A model generated the notes under the pieces. It did not search any database. It had not been told where the DNA came from and worked only from the letters and a program-made list of their open reading frames with translations. This document shows positions 5,773-13,416 of a stretch of DNA of 19,197 bases, one piece after another. The DNA is from JAAYBT01 sp964404395 (GTDB taxonomy: Bacteria > Bacillota > Clostridia > Acetivibrionales > DTU013), in NCBI GenBank assembly GCA_964404395.1, contig CAYOKA010000037.1, positions 1-19,197 on the forward strand. The letters run 5' to 3'. Position numbers and translations under genes: made by a program. Each line of letters starts with the position of its first letter. Position 1 is the stretch's first letter.

Positions 5773-8127
5773 ATGAAATACGGGTATTTTGATGATGCCG
5801 CAAAGGAATATGTCATTACAAGACCGGATACGCCTACTCCATGGATCAATTATATTGGGAGCGGTAAGTATGGGGGCATTGTATCAAACACAGGCGGCGG
5901 TTATAGCTTTCACAAGGATCCGCAAAATCGAAGGGTCACAAGGTACCGCTACAACAGTATTCCCATGGACAGGCCGGGAAGATATATTTACATAAGGGAT
6001 GCTGATACAGCAGAGTATTGGAACCCGGGCTTCCAGCCATCCGCAACTGAGCTGGACAGCTACAGCTGCAGGCATGGAATGGGCTATACTGTGCTCGAAG
6101 GAGAATACAAAGCAATTACCTCAAGCCTTACATATTTTGTTCCCGATGACAGAGATTTTGAGATATGGCTTCTAAAAATAGGCAATACATTAAATACACC
6201 TAAGAAGCTTCAAATATTCAGCTATACTGAGTTTTGCTTCTGGGATGCAATCAAGGATCAGCAGAATGTAGACTGGGTTCAGCAGATCAATCAGGGCCGT
6301 TATAACGATGGCATTATTACCTGGTATCCTCATCATGTCAACGATGCTGCTTCATTTTTTGCCACCGGGGCACGAGTCAGCAGCTTCGATACAAATCTTG
6401 AAAGCTTTATAGGACGCTACCGCTCCGAAGCAAATCCTATCGCAGTTGAGCAGGGTGCCTGCTCCGACTCAATTTCCTACAGGACAAACGGCGTAGGCGC
6501 ATTTTGCAATGAAATAGAGCTTAAGCCGGGAGAGTCCAAAGAGCTTGTTTACATATTGGGCTTTGCGGAAAACAGAGAAACGATCAGGAAGGACATACAG
6601 CAATATCTTGAACCGGCAGAAGCCAACGCAGCCCTAAAGCGGCTGAGTTCTCACTGGAAAGACTTTATGGGGAAGCTTTACATTGAAACTCCGGACAAGG
6701 ATATGAACCGTTTTGCGAATATATGGAATCAGTATCAGTGCAAGACTACATTTAACTGGTCCAGATTTGTTTCTCTCTACCAGCTTGGGCTGGGAAGAGG
6801 CATGGGCATCAGGGATAGCGCACAGGATACGCTGGGTGTCATGCATACGATTCCCGATCAGGCAAAGGAGCTGATTGTTAAGCTGCTCAGCTGCCAGTTC
6901 ACTGATGGACGTGCCTATCACCTCTTTTTCCCGCTGACCGGAGAAGGCGAAATGGGAGATGCTCCCGTTATGAAATTCGACTGGTATTCTGACGACCACC
7001 TGTGGCTTATTTTGGCGGTCAATGCCTATGTAATGGAAACGGGCGATTTCGACTTCTTAGATTCAAAGGTTAATTACAATGATAAAAAGACGGTGGCGAC
7101 TGTTTGGGAGCATCTGAACAAGGCGCTGGAATTTACTAATAATAATAAGGGGCCGCACAATATTGCCCTGGCAGGCCGTGCAGACTGGAACGACACGCTG
7201 AACCTGGATATGGGGAAGGGCGTTGCAGAAAGCGTCTTCACAGCCATGCTTTTCTGCAGGGCGGCCGCAGAAATGGTTGACCTGTCCCGCTATCTGGGAA
7301 GGAAAGAGGACGAGACCAGATTTGCCCACATGGGTGAGCAAATGAAAAAGGCCATCAATGAAAGCTGCTGGGACGGGGAATGGTACAAAAGAGCCTTCGA
7401 TGACGAAAGCAAGCCGCTGGGTTCGAAGGAAAATACCTTTGGAAAGATATTCATAAACTCCCAGTCCTGGGCTGTCCTTGGAGGCGTTTCAGACAAGGAG
7501 CGCTCACAGCAATGCCTGGATTCGATTAACAAGCATCTCAACACCAAATACGGCATCGTGACAATGTATCCATCTTATGTACGGCATGATCCTACAAAAG
7601 GTGGTATTACGACCTATCCACCCGGAGCCAAGGAAAACGGCGGGATATTTTGCCATACCAATCCTTGGGTGATGATAGCTGAGGTAATGATGGGCAATGG
7701 TAACAGAGCCTTTGAATATTATAAGCAGCTTATACCGGCAGTTCACAACAATGAGGCTGATCGTTTTGAGGTGGAGCCCTATGTTTATCCGCAGAATATT
7801 CTGGGCAAGGAGCATCCACAGTTCGGCATCGGCAGAAATTCATGGCTCAGCGGCACTGCTGCATGGAATATGGTAGCCTCAGTCCAGTATATTCTTGGCA
7901 TAAGGCCAGGATATGACTGCCTTGTTATTGACCCATGCATACCTTCGACATGGGAAGGGTTTAGGGCGGTGAGGATATTCCGCGGGGCTGAGTACAGAAT
8001 AGAGGTTAAAAATGAGGCTCATGTTTGCAGCGGGGTGATTAGAATTACTCTAAATGGTAAGGTAGTGGGTAAGATACCGGTACAGCCCGCAGGCAGCAGG
8101 TCTGAAATCATAGTTGAGATGGGATAA
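5773..8127 (+). CDS. GH94 disaccharide phosphorylase (cellobiose phosphorylase family)
   Basis: Predicted inverting phosphorylase that splits a beta-linked disaccharide with phosphate into a sugar-1-phosphate and a free sugar or sugar acid, saving ATP. 784 residues, no signal peptide, cytoplasmic. An N-terminal beta-sandwich domain (about 1-290, YGYFDDAAKEYVITRPDTPTPWINY) precedes the (alpha/alpha)6 barrel and a C-terminal beta domain. GH94 motifs: GMGIRDSAQD, SDDHLW, ADWND (Asp471 and Asp474; the general acid lies in this motif), PPGAKENGGIFCHTNPW with His628 and Thr629 at the phosphate site, and GTAAWNM. Characterised cellobiose and chitobiose phosphorylases read DWNDCLN where this has DWNDTLN, and the YGGIVSNTGGGYSF segment also differs, so cellobiose, cellobionic acid and chitobiose all remain candidates. 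GGGAGGAG lies four bases before the ATG. GH31 follows 110 bases later. Confidence 0.87.
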   Translation: MKYGYFDDAAKEYVITRPDTPTPWINYIGSGKYGGIVSNTGGGYSFHKDPQNRRVTRYRYNSIPMDRPGRYIYIRDADTAEYWNPGFQPSATELDSYSCRHGMGYTVLEGEYKAITSSLTYFVPDDRDFEIWLLKIGNTLNTPKKLQIFSYTEFCFWDAIKDQQNVDWVQQINQGRYNDGIITWYPHHVNDAASFFATGARVSSFDTNLESFIGRYRSEANPIAVEQGACSDSISYRTNGVGAFCNEIELKPGESKELVYILGFAENRETIRKDIQQYLEPAEANAALKRLSSHWKDFMGKLYIETPDKDMNRFANIWNQYQCKTTFNWSRFVSLYQLGLGRGMGIRDSAQDTLGVMHTIPDQAKELIVKLLSCQFTDGRAYHLFFPLTGEGEMGDAPVMKFDWYSDDHLWLILAVNAYVMETGDFDFLDSKVNYNDKKTVATVWEHLNKALEFTNNNKGPHNIALAGRADWNDTLNLDMGKGVAESVFTAMLFCRAAAEMVDLSRYLGRKEDETRFAHMGEQMKKAINESCWDGEWYKRAFDDESKPLGSKENTFGKIFINSQSWAVLGGVSDKERSQQCLDSINKHLNTKYGIVTMYPSYVRHDPTKGGITTYPPGAKENGGIFCHTNPWVMIAEVMMGNGNRAFEYYKQLIPAVHNNEADRFEVEPYVYPQNILGKEHPQFGIGRNSWLSGTAAWNMVASVQYILGIRPGYDCLVIDPCIPSTWEGFRAVRIFRGAEYRIEVKNEAHVCSGVIRITLNGKVVGKIPVQPAGSRSEIIVEMG

Positions 8128-8131
8128 GCCC

Positions 8132-8158
8132 GGGTCTTTCAGCAAACGCTTAAGACCT
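8132..8158 (+). terminator. Hairpin between GH94 and GH31 genes
   Basis: GGGTCTT (8132-8138) pairs with AAGACCT (8152-8158), one pair being G-U, with a small internal loop and an inner AGC/GCT stem around AAAC. It starts five bases after the GH94 stop codon. No U-tract follows, so it more likely tunes or protects the GH94 message than fully terminates it. Confidence 0.4.
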
Positions 8159-8172
8159 CAATTCGCTTTACC

Positions 8173-8201
8173 TTGACTGCGATACTTTGAACGACTAAAT
8201 A
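8173..8201 (+). promoter_or_regulatory. Possible promoter before GH31
   Basis: TTGACT (8173-8178) is a five-of-six -35 match. At 17-base spacing the -10 would be TAAATA (8196-8201), a poor three-of-six match. GH31 may simply be cotranscribed with GH94. Confidence 0.25.
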
Positions 8202-8237
8202 TCATGCGAAAGATAATGCTTAAGGGAGGAAATTTTC

Positions 8238-10562
8238 ATGAAATTCTCAAATGGCTACTGGTTGACAAAGGAAGGGGTAACACTGGCAGCCCCTGAGGAC
8301 ATCAGGGATATCGAGGTATCAGACGGCAAGCTTAAACTGTATGCAGCCACAAAACCCATCAGACACAGAGGTGATACCCTGGAGGGGCCTATCCTTACCT
8401 TCGAATATAGCTCGCCCTTCCCCGATGTTATTTGTGTTAAGGTAATGCACTTTATGGGGGCGAAGGAAGAGGAGCCGTCCTTCGAATTATACAGTGAAAA
8501 TGGATTTCTGCCGGAGATTTCCCAAAGCGACGAATCGATTGTGTTCAGATCCGGCAGGCTTAGTATGAGAGTTAAAAAAACACCCGGCTGGGCTGTGGAT
8601 TTTTTATATGACGATAATTACATCACAGGGAATACGCGAAGGGATACCGCATATCTGACCGTTGCCGGGGATGGCGCATACATGCGGGAACGGCTGGAGC
8701 TTGGAGTTGATGAATATGTCTACGGTTTGGGCGAACGTTTCACGCCCTTTGTCAAGAATGGCCAGACAGTGGACATATGGAACGAGGATGGCGGTACAAG
8801 CAGCGAGCAGGCTTATAAGAACATTCCTTTCTATCTTTCAAACAAGGGCTACGGCATTTTTGTTAACCACCCGGGAAAGGTATCCTATGAGGTCGGCTCG
8901 GAATGTGTCTCAAGGGTTCAGTTCAGCGTACCGGGAGAGAGTCTGGAATACTATGTGATAGGTGGCGGATCTCCCAAAGCAGCTCTCGAGAATTACACGC
9001 TGCTGACGGGAAGACCTGCACTTCCGCCGGCCTGGTCCTTCGGACTGTGGCTGACGACTTCATTTACCACCAGCTATGATGAGGCGACGGTCACAGAATT
9101 CATTGAGGGAATGGAAAAACGGGATTTGCCCCTACATGTTTTCCATTTTGACTGCTTCTGGATGAAGGAAAACCAATGGTGTGACTTCACATGGGATAAG
9201 GATGTATTTCCCGATCCTGTAGGCATGCTTAAGCGCCTGAAAGACAGGGGTCTGAAGATATGTGTCTGGATTAATCCTTATATAGCACAGAAATCAAAAC
9301 TCTTTGCCGAGGGAATGGCTAACGGCTACCTTCTGAAAAAAGCGGACGGAAGCGTCTGGCAATGGGAAAGGTGGCAGGCAGGTATGGGGATTGTGGATTT
9401 TACAAACCCTGCTGCCACACAATGGTATCAGGATAAGCTGAGGGAACTCCTGGATATGGGTGTTGATTGCTTCAAGACTGATTTTGGAGAGAGAATACCG
9501 ACAGATGTGGTTTACTTTGACGGCTCTGACCCTGTCAGGATGCACAATTATTACAGTCACTTATATAATAAGGCCGTTTTTGATGTTCTGGAGGAAAGCC
9601 TGGGAAAGAATGAAGCTATGCTTTTCGCCCGTTCTGCCACGGTTGGGGGTCAGAAATATCCGGTACACTGGGGAGGAGACTGTTCGGCGAACTATGGCTC
9701 CATGGCGGAAAGCCTCAGAGGGGGTTTGTCCCTGTGCAGCTCAGGCTTTGGATTCTGGAGCCATGATATAAGCGGCTTTGAGAGGACGGCATCACCGGAT
9801 ATATACAAACGTTGGTCGGCATTCGGATTACTTTCTACACACAGCCGACTGCATGGAAACGAGTCCTACAGGGTTCCATGGCTGTTTGATGAGGAAGCGG
9901 TCGATGTTTTGAGATTTTTCACAAAGCTGAAATGCACACTTATGCCCTATTTGTTTGCAGCTGCCTGTGACGCATCTCAAAAGGGCACTCCCATGATGCG
10001 TGCCATGGCATTGGAATTCCCGGAAGACCCCGGCTGCTGGCAGCTCGACAAGCAATATATGCTCGGAGATTCACTGATGGTAGCGCCGATTCTAAATGAC
10101 GAGGGCAGGGCGCGCTACTATTTGCCTGAAGGCACATGGACTCACATCCTTAGCGGTGAAAAGAAACAGGGCGGCTGCTGGATAAATGAGCACTATGATT
10201 ATATGAGTCTTCCGCTTATGGTCAGAGAAAACTCTATCATTGCGCTGGGAAGCGTTGATAATAAGCCGGATTATGATTATGCGAATAATGTGGAGCTGCA
10301 CATTTTTGAATTGAAGGATAAGGCTGTTGTAAGGACTGCGGTGTATAATGAAAAGGGCGTTCAGGAGCTGTATTGCAGAGCCGAATATGCCGGCAATACT
10401 ATAGTAATTGATGTGCATGTGACCGGAAAGCTCTGGAAGGCTGTGCTTAGAGGGATAGATGCAGTTGTATCCGTCAATGGAGCCTCAGTGGAAGCAAGAA
10501 GGCAGGGCCTTGTGCTTACCCCGGAGAAGGATGTGCATACGATTGAGGTGGCCCTGAAATAG
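8238..10562 (+). CDS. yicI: GH31 alpha-xylosidase (YicI type)
   Basis: Retaining alpha-xylosidase predicted to remove alpha-1,6-linked xylose from isoprimeverose or xyloglucan oligosaccharides in the cytoplasm. 774 residues, almost the length of E. coli YicI (772). The nucleophile Asp415 is in CFKTDFGERIPTDVVYFDGSDP and the acid/base Asp481 in HWGGDCSANYGSMAESLRGGLS; both blocks, plus FGFWSHDISGFE and HSRLHGNESYRVPW, are distinctive of YicI-like alpha-xylosidases rather than alpha-glucosidases. An N-terminal beta-sandwich (about 1-245), the barrel (about 250-590) and C-terminal beta domains follow the family order. AGGGAGGA lies about eight bases before the ATG. It follows the GH94 gene and, with GH3 nearby, points to intracellular processing of xyloglucan or xylan oligosaccharides. 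No transporter gene is in the window. Confidence 0.92.
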   Translation: MKFSNGYWLTKEGVTLAAPEDIRDIEVSDGKLKLYAATKPIRHRGDTLEGPILTFEYSSPFPDVICVKVMHFMGAKEEEPSFELYSENGFLPEISQSDESIVFRSGRLSMRVKKTPGWAVDFLYDDNYITGNTRRDTAYLTVAGDGAYMRERLELGVDEYVYGLGERFTPFVKNGQTVDIWNEDGGTSSEQAYKNIPFYLSNKGYGIFVNHPGKVSYEVGSECVSRVQFSVPGESLEYYVIGGGSPKAALENYTLLTGRPALPPAWSFGLWLTTSFTTSYDEATVTEFIEGMEKRDLPLHVFHFDCFWMKENQWCDFTWDKDVFPDPVGMLKRLKDRGLKICVWINPYIAQKSKLFAEGMANGYLLKKADGSVWQWERWQAGMGIVDFTNPAATQWYQDKLRELLDMGVDCFKTDFGERIPTDVVYFDGSDPVRMHNYYSHLYNKAVFDVLEESLGKNEAMLFARSATVGGQKYPVHWGGDCSANYGSMAESLRGGLSLCSSGFGFWSHDISGFERTASPDIYKRWSAFGLLSTHSRLHGNESYRVPWLFDEEAVDVLRFFTKLKCTLMPYLFAAACDASQKGTPMMRAMALEFPEDPGCWQLDKQYMLGDSLMVAPILNDEGRARYYLPEGTWTHILSGEKKQGGCWINEHYDYMSLPLMVRENSIIALGSVDNKPDYDYANNVELHIFELKDKAVVRTAVYNEKGVQELYCRAEYAGNTIVIDVHVTGKLWKAVLRGIDAVVSVNGASVEARRQGLVLTPEKDVHTIEVALK

Positions 10563-10611
10563 ACGATAAAAGCTAAAATGTCAGGGAAGTGCAAAAAAAT
10601 AGCGAAATAGC

Positions 10612-10640
10612 TTGATAAGTTGATTTGTGTGTAATATAAT
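10612..10640 (+). promoter_or_regulatory. Sigma-A promoter of the zinc-ribbon gene
   Basis: TTGATA (10612-10617), a 17-base spacer and a perfect TATAAT (10635-10640) match the housekeeping consensus at eleven of twelve positions. It implies a leader of about 100 bases. A small stem in the leader (TAAACA 10659-10664 with TGTTTA 10669-10674) is followed by five T, which could act as a weak attenuator. No gene lies in 10563-10747. Confidence 0.65.
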
Positions 10641-10747
10641 GTAAATAATGCCCGACTGTAAACATGAGTGTTTATTTTTGGGTAAATATAAAGTACTTGC
10701 TGCGTAAGGCAGAATCTACTAATCTTTCTAAAGCGAGGGGACTGTAA

Positions 10748-11029
10748 ATGTTCGAAGACAAGACGTTAGTTTGTAAGGATTGCGGACAGGATTTCATTTT
10801 TACTGCAGGTGAGCAGGAGTTCTATGCTACAAGAGGTTTTCAGAATGAACCCGGAAGATGTAAGGATTGCAGGTCGGCAAGAAAGTCCCAGTATGGCAGG
10901 GATGGTGCCAGAAGAGAAAGAGAGATGTATGATGCCGTTTGCGCTGAATGCGGCAAGGAGACCAAGGTCCCTTTCAAACCACGTTTGGATAAACCGGTTT
11001 ATTGTAGCGATTGCTTTTCAAACCGCTGA
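10748..11029 (+). CDS. Small double zinc-ribbon protein, function unknown
   Basis: A 93-residue soluble protein with two four-cysteine metal sites. The first (about residues 9-41) is CKDC ... CKDC, matching the probable zinc-ribbon domain seen in many clostridial proteins, with the conserved DFIFTAGEQEFYATRGF stretch between the cysteine pairs. A basic linker (ARKSQYGRDGARRERE) follows. The second site (about 65-90) is CAECGKETKVPFKPRLDKPVYCSDC, the short CxxC ribbon found in RNA- or ribosome-associated and uncharacterised proteins. The ATG at 10748 has GAGGGG about seven bases upstream and its own strong promoter, and a terminator follows, so it is a one-gene unit. Nucleic-acid binding is plausible but not shown. 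The neighbouring hpf gene hints at translation, weakly. Confidence 0.8.
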   Translation: MFEDKTLVCKDCGQDFIFTAGEQEFYATRGFQNEPGRCKDCRSARKSQYGRDGARREREMYDAVCAECGKETKVPFKPRLDKPVYCSDCFSNR

Positions 11030-11098
11030 TTGAGTTTTTAGGACAAACTAATTTCAAAGGTGAACCAAAGGCTAACCAATTTCATTTAGGTTAACACA

Positions 11099-11124
11099 AG
11101 CCCTGCGTAGATTTATGCAGGGCT
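11099..11124 (+). terminator. Terminator hairpin after the zinc-ribbon gene
   Basis: AGCCCTGC (11099-11106) pairs perfectly with GCAGGGCT (11117-11124) around a ten-base loop, followed by the T-rich ATATTTATG. It lies about 70 bases after the stop codon. Confidence 0.6.
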
Positions 11125-11205
11125 ATATTTATGTGCGCCATCTGCTTAGCATAAAATATTACCCTAAAATTGCCTGTAAAAGGTTAATGGTTTTTTTCAG
11201 CAAAG

Positions 11206-11266
11206 TTTTCCACAGGCGGAAATGCTTAATCTATTGTTATTCACATGTTTATCCACATAATTCACA
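11206..11266 (+). promoter_or_regulatory. Cluster of DnaA-box-like 9-mers
   Basis: Against the DnaA-box consensus TTATNCACA there are two perfect matches in the same orientation, TTATTCACA (11237-11245) and TTATCCACA (11249-11257), plus two one-mismatch copies, TTTTCCACA (11206-11214) and TAATTCACA (11258-11266). All four lie within 61 bases in non-coding DNA, the last two boxes abutting. No dnaA or dnaN gene is present, so this is not obviously oriC. It could be a DnaA-binding cluster used for titration or gene control, or a local promoter region that DnaA regulates. Confidence 0.5.
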
Positions 11267-11275
11267 GGGTAATAC

Positions 11276-11297
11276 TCACAAAACAGGTGTTTTGTGA
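11276..11297. repeat. Near-perfect 22-bp palindrome, candidate operator
   Basis: TCACAAAACA (11276-11285), two bases GG, then TGTTTTGTGA (11288-11297): ten paired positions with no mismatch. It lies ten bases after the last DnaA-like box and about 45 bases before the sigma-H-type promoter of hpf. The half-site order (TCACA outside, TGTGA outside) is the reverse of CRP or Rex sites, so the binding protein is not known. Confidence 0.45.
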
Positions 11298-11341
11298 ATG
11301 TTTTATATGTATACTTTTTGGAAAACATAGCGATAATTTTG

Positions 11342-11369
11342 GAAGGATTTATTATGTTTGTTGTTGAAT
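11342..11369 (+). promoter_or_regulatory. Sigma-H-type promoter upstream of hpf
   Basis: GAAGGATTT (11342-11350) fits the sigma-H -35 consensus RnAGGAwWW at every position, and after 12 bases GTTGAAT (11363-11369) fits RnnGAAT. Transcription would start near 11377, about 115 bases before hpf. In Bacillus subtilis the hpf homologue yvyD is known to be driven by sigma-B and sigma-H, which supports the assignment. No good sigma-A promoter was seen in this interval. Confidence 0.55.
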
Positions 11370-11492
11370 ACAAATATATGTCCTTTGAATATGTATTAAG
11401 CATCATTGTGAATTTAGCATGACTGACCGGGCGGGCGAGATTTAGATTTGTGGCAGGGCAGGTCATTACAAAACAGGAAAGGGGCAATGGAT

Positions 11493-12026
11493 ATGAAGTA
11501 CAAAATTAACGGAAAGAATTTTGAGGTAACAGATGCTCTAAAGGAAAGGGTCACCAAAAAGCTGGGGAAGCTTGAAAAGTTTTTTTCTCCCCAGACTGAA
11601 GCACATGTAATGATGAGTACACAAAAGAACTGGCATATATTGGAGGTGACGGTTCTCACCAATGGTATTACTCTCAGGGCGGAAGTGACCGGGGATGATA
11701 TGTATTCATGTATTGACAAAGCTGAGGATATACTCGAAAGACAGATCAGAAAGAATAAGACACGGCTGGAAAAAAGACTTCACACAGGAACCTTCAAACC
11801 GGAATACTTTAGCAGGGATGTTCATGTTGATGAAGAAACTGAATTCCAGATAGTAAGAACAAAGAGATTTGCAGTAAAACCAATGCCTGTGGAGGAGGCA
11901 ATATTGCAAATGAATTTGCTGGGACATGAGTTTTTTATGTTCAACAACGCTGACACTAACCAGATGAATGTAGTGTACAAACGCAAAAATGGTGGCTATG
12001 GATTAATTGAACCTGATGAATATTGA
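11493..12026 (+). CDS. hpf: Ribosome hibernation promoting factor, long form
   Basis: Binds the 30S subunit in stationary phase and, in the long form, dimerises 70S ribosomes into inactive 100S particles. 177 residues. The N-terminal S30AE/YfiA domain (about 1-100, YKINGKNFEVTDALKERVTKKLGKLEKFF) is followed by a charged linker and the C-terminal dimerisation domain (about 118-177, VRTKRFAVKPMPVEEAILQMNLLGHEFFMFNNA ... YGLIEPDEY), so it is the full long form found in Firmicutes. ATGs at 11448, 11487 and 11493 share the frame. GGAAAGGGG ends eight bases before 11493 but only two before 11487, and family members start with MKY, so 11493 was chosen. It has its own sigma-H-type promoter and a hairpin after it. 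Confidence 0.93.
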   Translation: MKYKINGKNFEVTDALKERVTKKLGKLEKFFSPQTEAHVMMSTQKNWHILEVTVLTNGITLRAEVTGDDMYSCIDKAEDILERQIRKNKTRLEKRLHTGTFKPEYFSRDVHVDEETEFQIVRTKRFAVKPMPVEEAILQMNLLGHEFFMFNNADTNQMNVVYKRKNGGYGLIEPDEY

Positions 12027-12090
12027 GATAAATGAAAACCTTGGTTATAGAGTGTGGTAAATAGCAAATGAATAGGTTTTAAAGTTAATT

Positions 12091-12115
12091 TCAGTGGCGC
12101 TTTCAGCGTCACTGA
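12091..12115 (+). terminator. Terminator hairpin after hpf
   Basis: TCAGTGGCGCT (12091-12101) pairs with AGCGTCACTGA (12105-12115), eleven pairs with one G-U, around a three-base loop. The tail TACTTTACG is only partly T-rich, so strength is uncertain. It ends 43 bases before the next start codon. Confidence 0.55.
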
Positions 12116-12158
12116 TACTTTACGCGACATATTTGGGTGTGAGGAGGCGAGGATTTCT

Positions 12159-13367
12159 ATGTTGTACCGTGAAATGGGGAAAACCGGTGATAAGGTTTCA
12201 ATTCTTGGCTATGGGTGTATGCGTTTCCCGAAGAAGAACGGTAGAGTAGACGTTAAACGAACCGAGCGGCAAATTATTCAGGCGATAGAAAAGGGCGTGA
12301 ACTACTTTGACACAGCTTGGATTTACCATGGCGGTGTGAGCGAAAGTATTCTGGGTGATGTCTTAGCTAAGGGTTATCGCGACAAGGTTATGATTGCCAC
12401 CAAGCTGCCCCTCTATAAAATCCATTCCATTGGAGATATGACCGATATATTGGACAGCCAGCTAAAAAAGCTGCGAACCGAGTATATTGATTATTATCTT
12501 TTGCATGCGGTTAATGATATGGGAGGATGGGAAAGGCTAAAAAGAGCAGGAATAAGGGAGTTTGCGGAAAAAGCCAGGAAAGAAGGAAAAATTCGCCGGT
12601 TTGGGTTCTCCTTTCATGGAAATAAAGAGGATTTCAAGTCGATTATAGATGATTATCCATGGGATTTTTGCCAAATACAATACAATTATATTGACGAGAA
12701 CTTTCAGGCAGGAAGAGAAGGCCTGGAATACGCCGCATCCAAGGGAATCGGCGTGGTTATTATGGAGCCGCTTCGGGGAGGTTCGCTTGTGGGCAGGATG
12801 CCCAGGGAGATTCAAAAGATATGGGACTCGTCGAAAGTAAAAAGAACGCCTGCGGACTGGGCGCTACGCTGGCTTTGGAATCAGCCTGCCGTAACGATGG
12901 TACTGTCAGGCATGAATGAGGAGGCACATATTGAGGAGAATACAAGGCTGGCCGGGGAAGTGCTGCCCAATTCGCTTACGAAAGATGAACTGGAATTGTA
13001 TGAGGAGGTTAAGGAGCAATACTACAGGCTTATGAGGGTTGGATGCACCGGATGCGGATATTGCATACCATGCCCGGCAGGAGTAGACATTCCTTTCTGC
13101 TTCAGCTATTACAACGCCCGCCACTTTTTTGGAGCCAAACGGGCGCAATGGCAGTATATTGCATTCGCCGGAGGCTTGATGGGCGGCAAGCCCTCCTATG
13201 CTTCATTATGCAAAGAATGTGGGAAATGTGAAAAAGTATGTCCCCAGCACCTGCCTATCATGGAGAGGCTCAAAGAGGTTACAGCTGATATGGAGTCTCC
13301 CGTAATAAGGCCGGCGCTGTGGCTTGCGAGGAAATATTTCTCACTTCGGGGAAGAAAAAAGCAGTAA
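12159..13367 (+). CDS. Aldo/keto reductase with C-terminal 2[4Fe-4S] ferredoxin domain
   Basis: Cytoplasmic oxidoreductase of unknown substrate, 402 residues. The N-terminal AKR barrel (about 1-285) keeps the catalytic tetrad Asp51 and Tyr56 (NYFDTAWIYHGG), Lys82 (IATKLP) and His116 (YYLLHAVND), and ends with the cofactor-site segment VLSGMNEEAHIEEN. The C-terminal part has two ferredoxin clusters: CTGCGYCIPCP (Cys296, 299, 302, 305) and CKECGKCEKVCP (Cys351, 354, 357, 361). This fusion is common in anaerobes and suggests electron exchange between NAD(P)H or a carbonyl substrate and iron-sulphur centres. GAGGAGGCGAGG lies before the ATG. HflX starts 49 bases after its stop with no terminator between, so the two are likely cotranscribed. 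Confidence 0.88.
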   Translation: MLYREMGKTGDKVSILGYGCMRFPKKNGRVDVKRTERQIIQAIEKGVNYFDTAWIYHGGVSESILGDVLAKGYRDKVMIATKLPLYKIHSIGDMTDILDSQLKKLRTEYIDYYLLHAVNDMGGWERLKRAGIREFAEKARKEGKIRRFGFSFHGNKEDFKSIIDDYPWDFCQIQYNYIDENFQAGREGLEYAASKGIGVVIMEPLRGGSLVGRMPREIQKIWDSSKVKRTPADWALRWLWNQPAVTMVLSGMNEEAHIEENTRLAGEVLPNSLTKDELELYEEVKEQYYRLMRVGCTGCGYCIPCPAGVDIPFCFSYYNARHFFGAKRAQWQYIAFAGGLMGGKPSYASLCKECGKCEKVCPQHLPIMERLKEVTADMESPVIRPALWLARKYFSLRGRKKQ

Positions 13368-13416
13368 AAAAGCAGCCATTTTTAATTACCTTTGGGTGGA
13401 CAAGGAGAATATGTTA

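Noticed and set aside
8142..8156. Catabolite-response element at GCAAACGCTTAAG before GH31
   Set aside because: The core AACG is present but the outer TG and CA positions of the cre consensus are missing, and it is better explained as part of a hairpin.
11206..11297. Chromosomal origin oriC
   Set aside because: DnaA boxes are few, and none of the genes that usually flank firmicute origins (dnaA, dnaN, rpmH, recF) is in the window.
13324..13416. Longer N-terminus for HflX overlapping the aldo/keto reductase gene
   Set aside because: The extension is not HflX-like, and AAGGAG at 13402-13407 is correctly spaced for the ATG at 13417.
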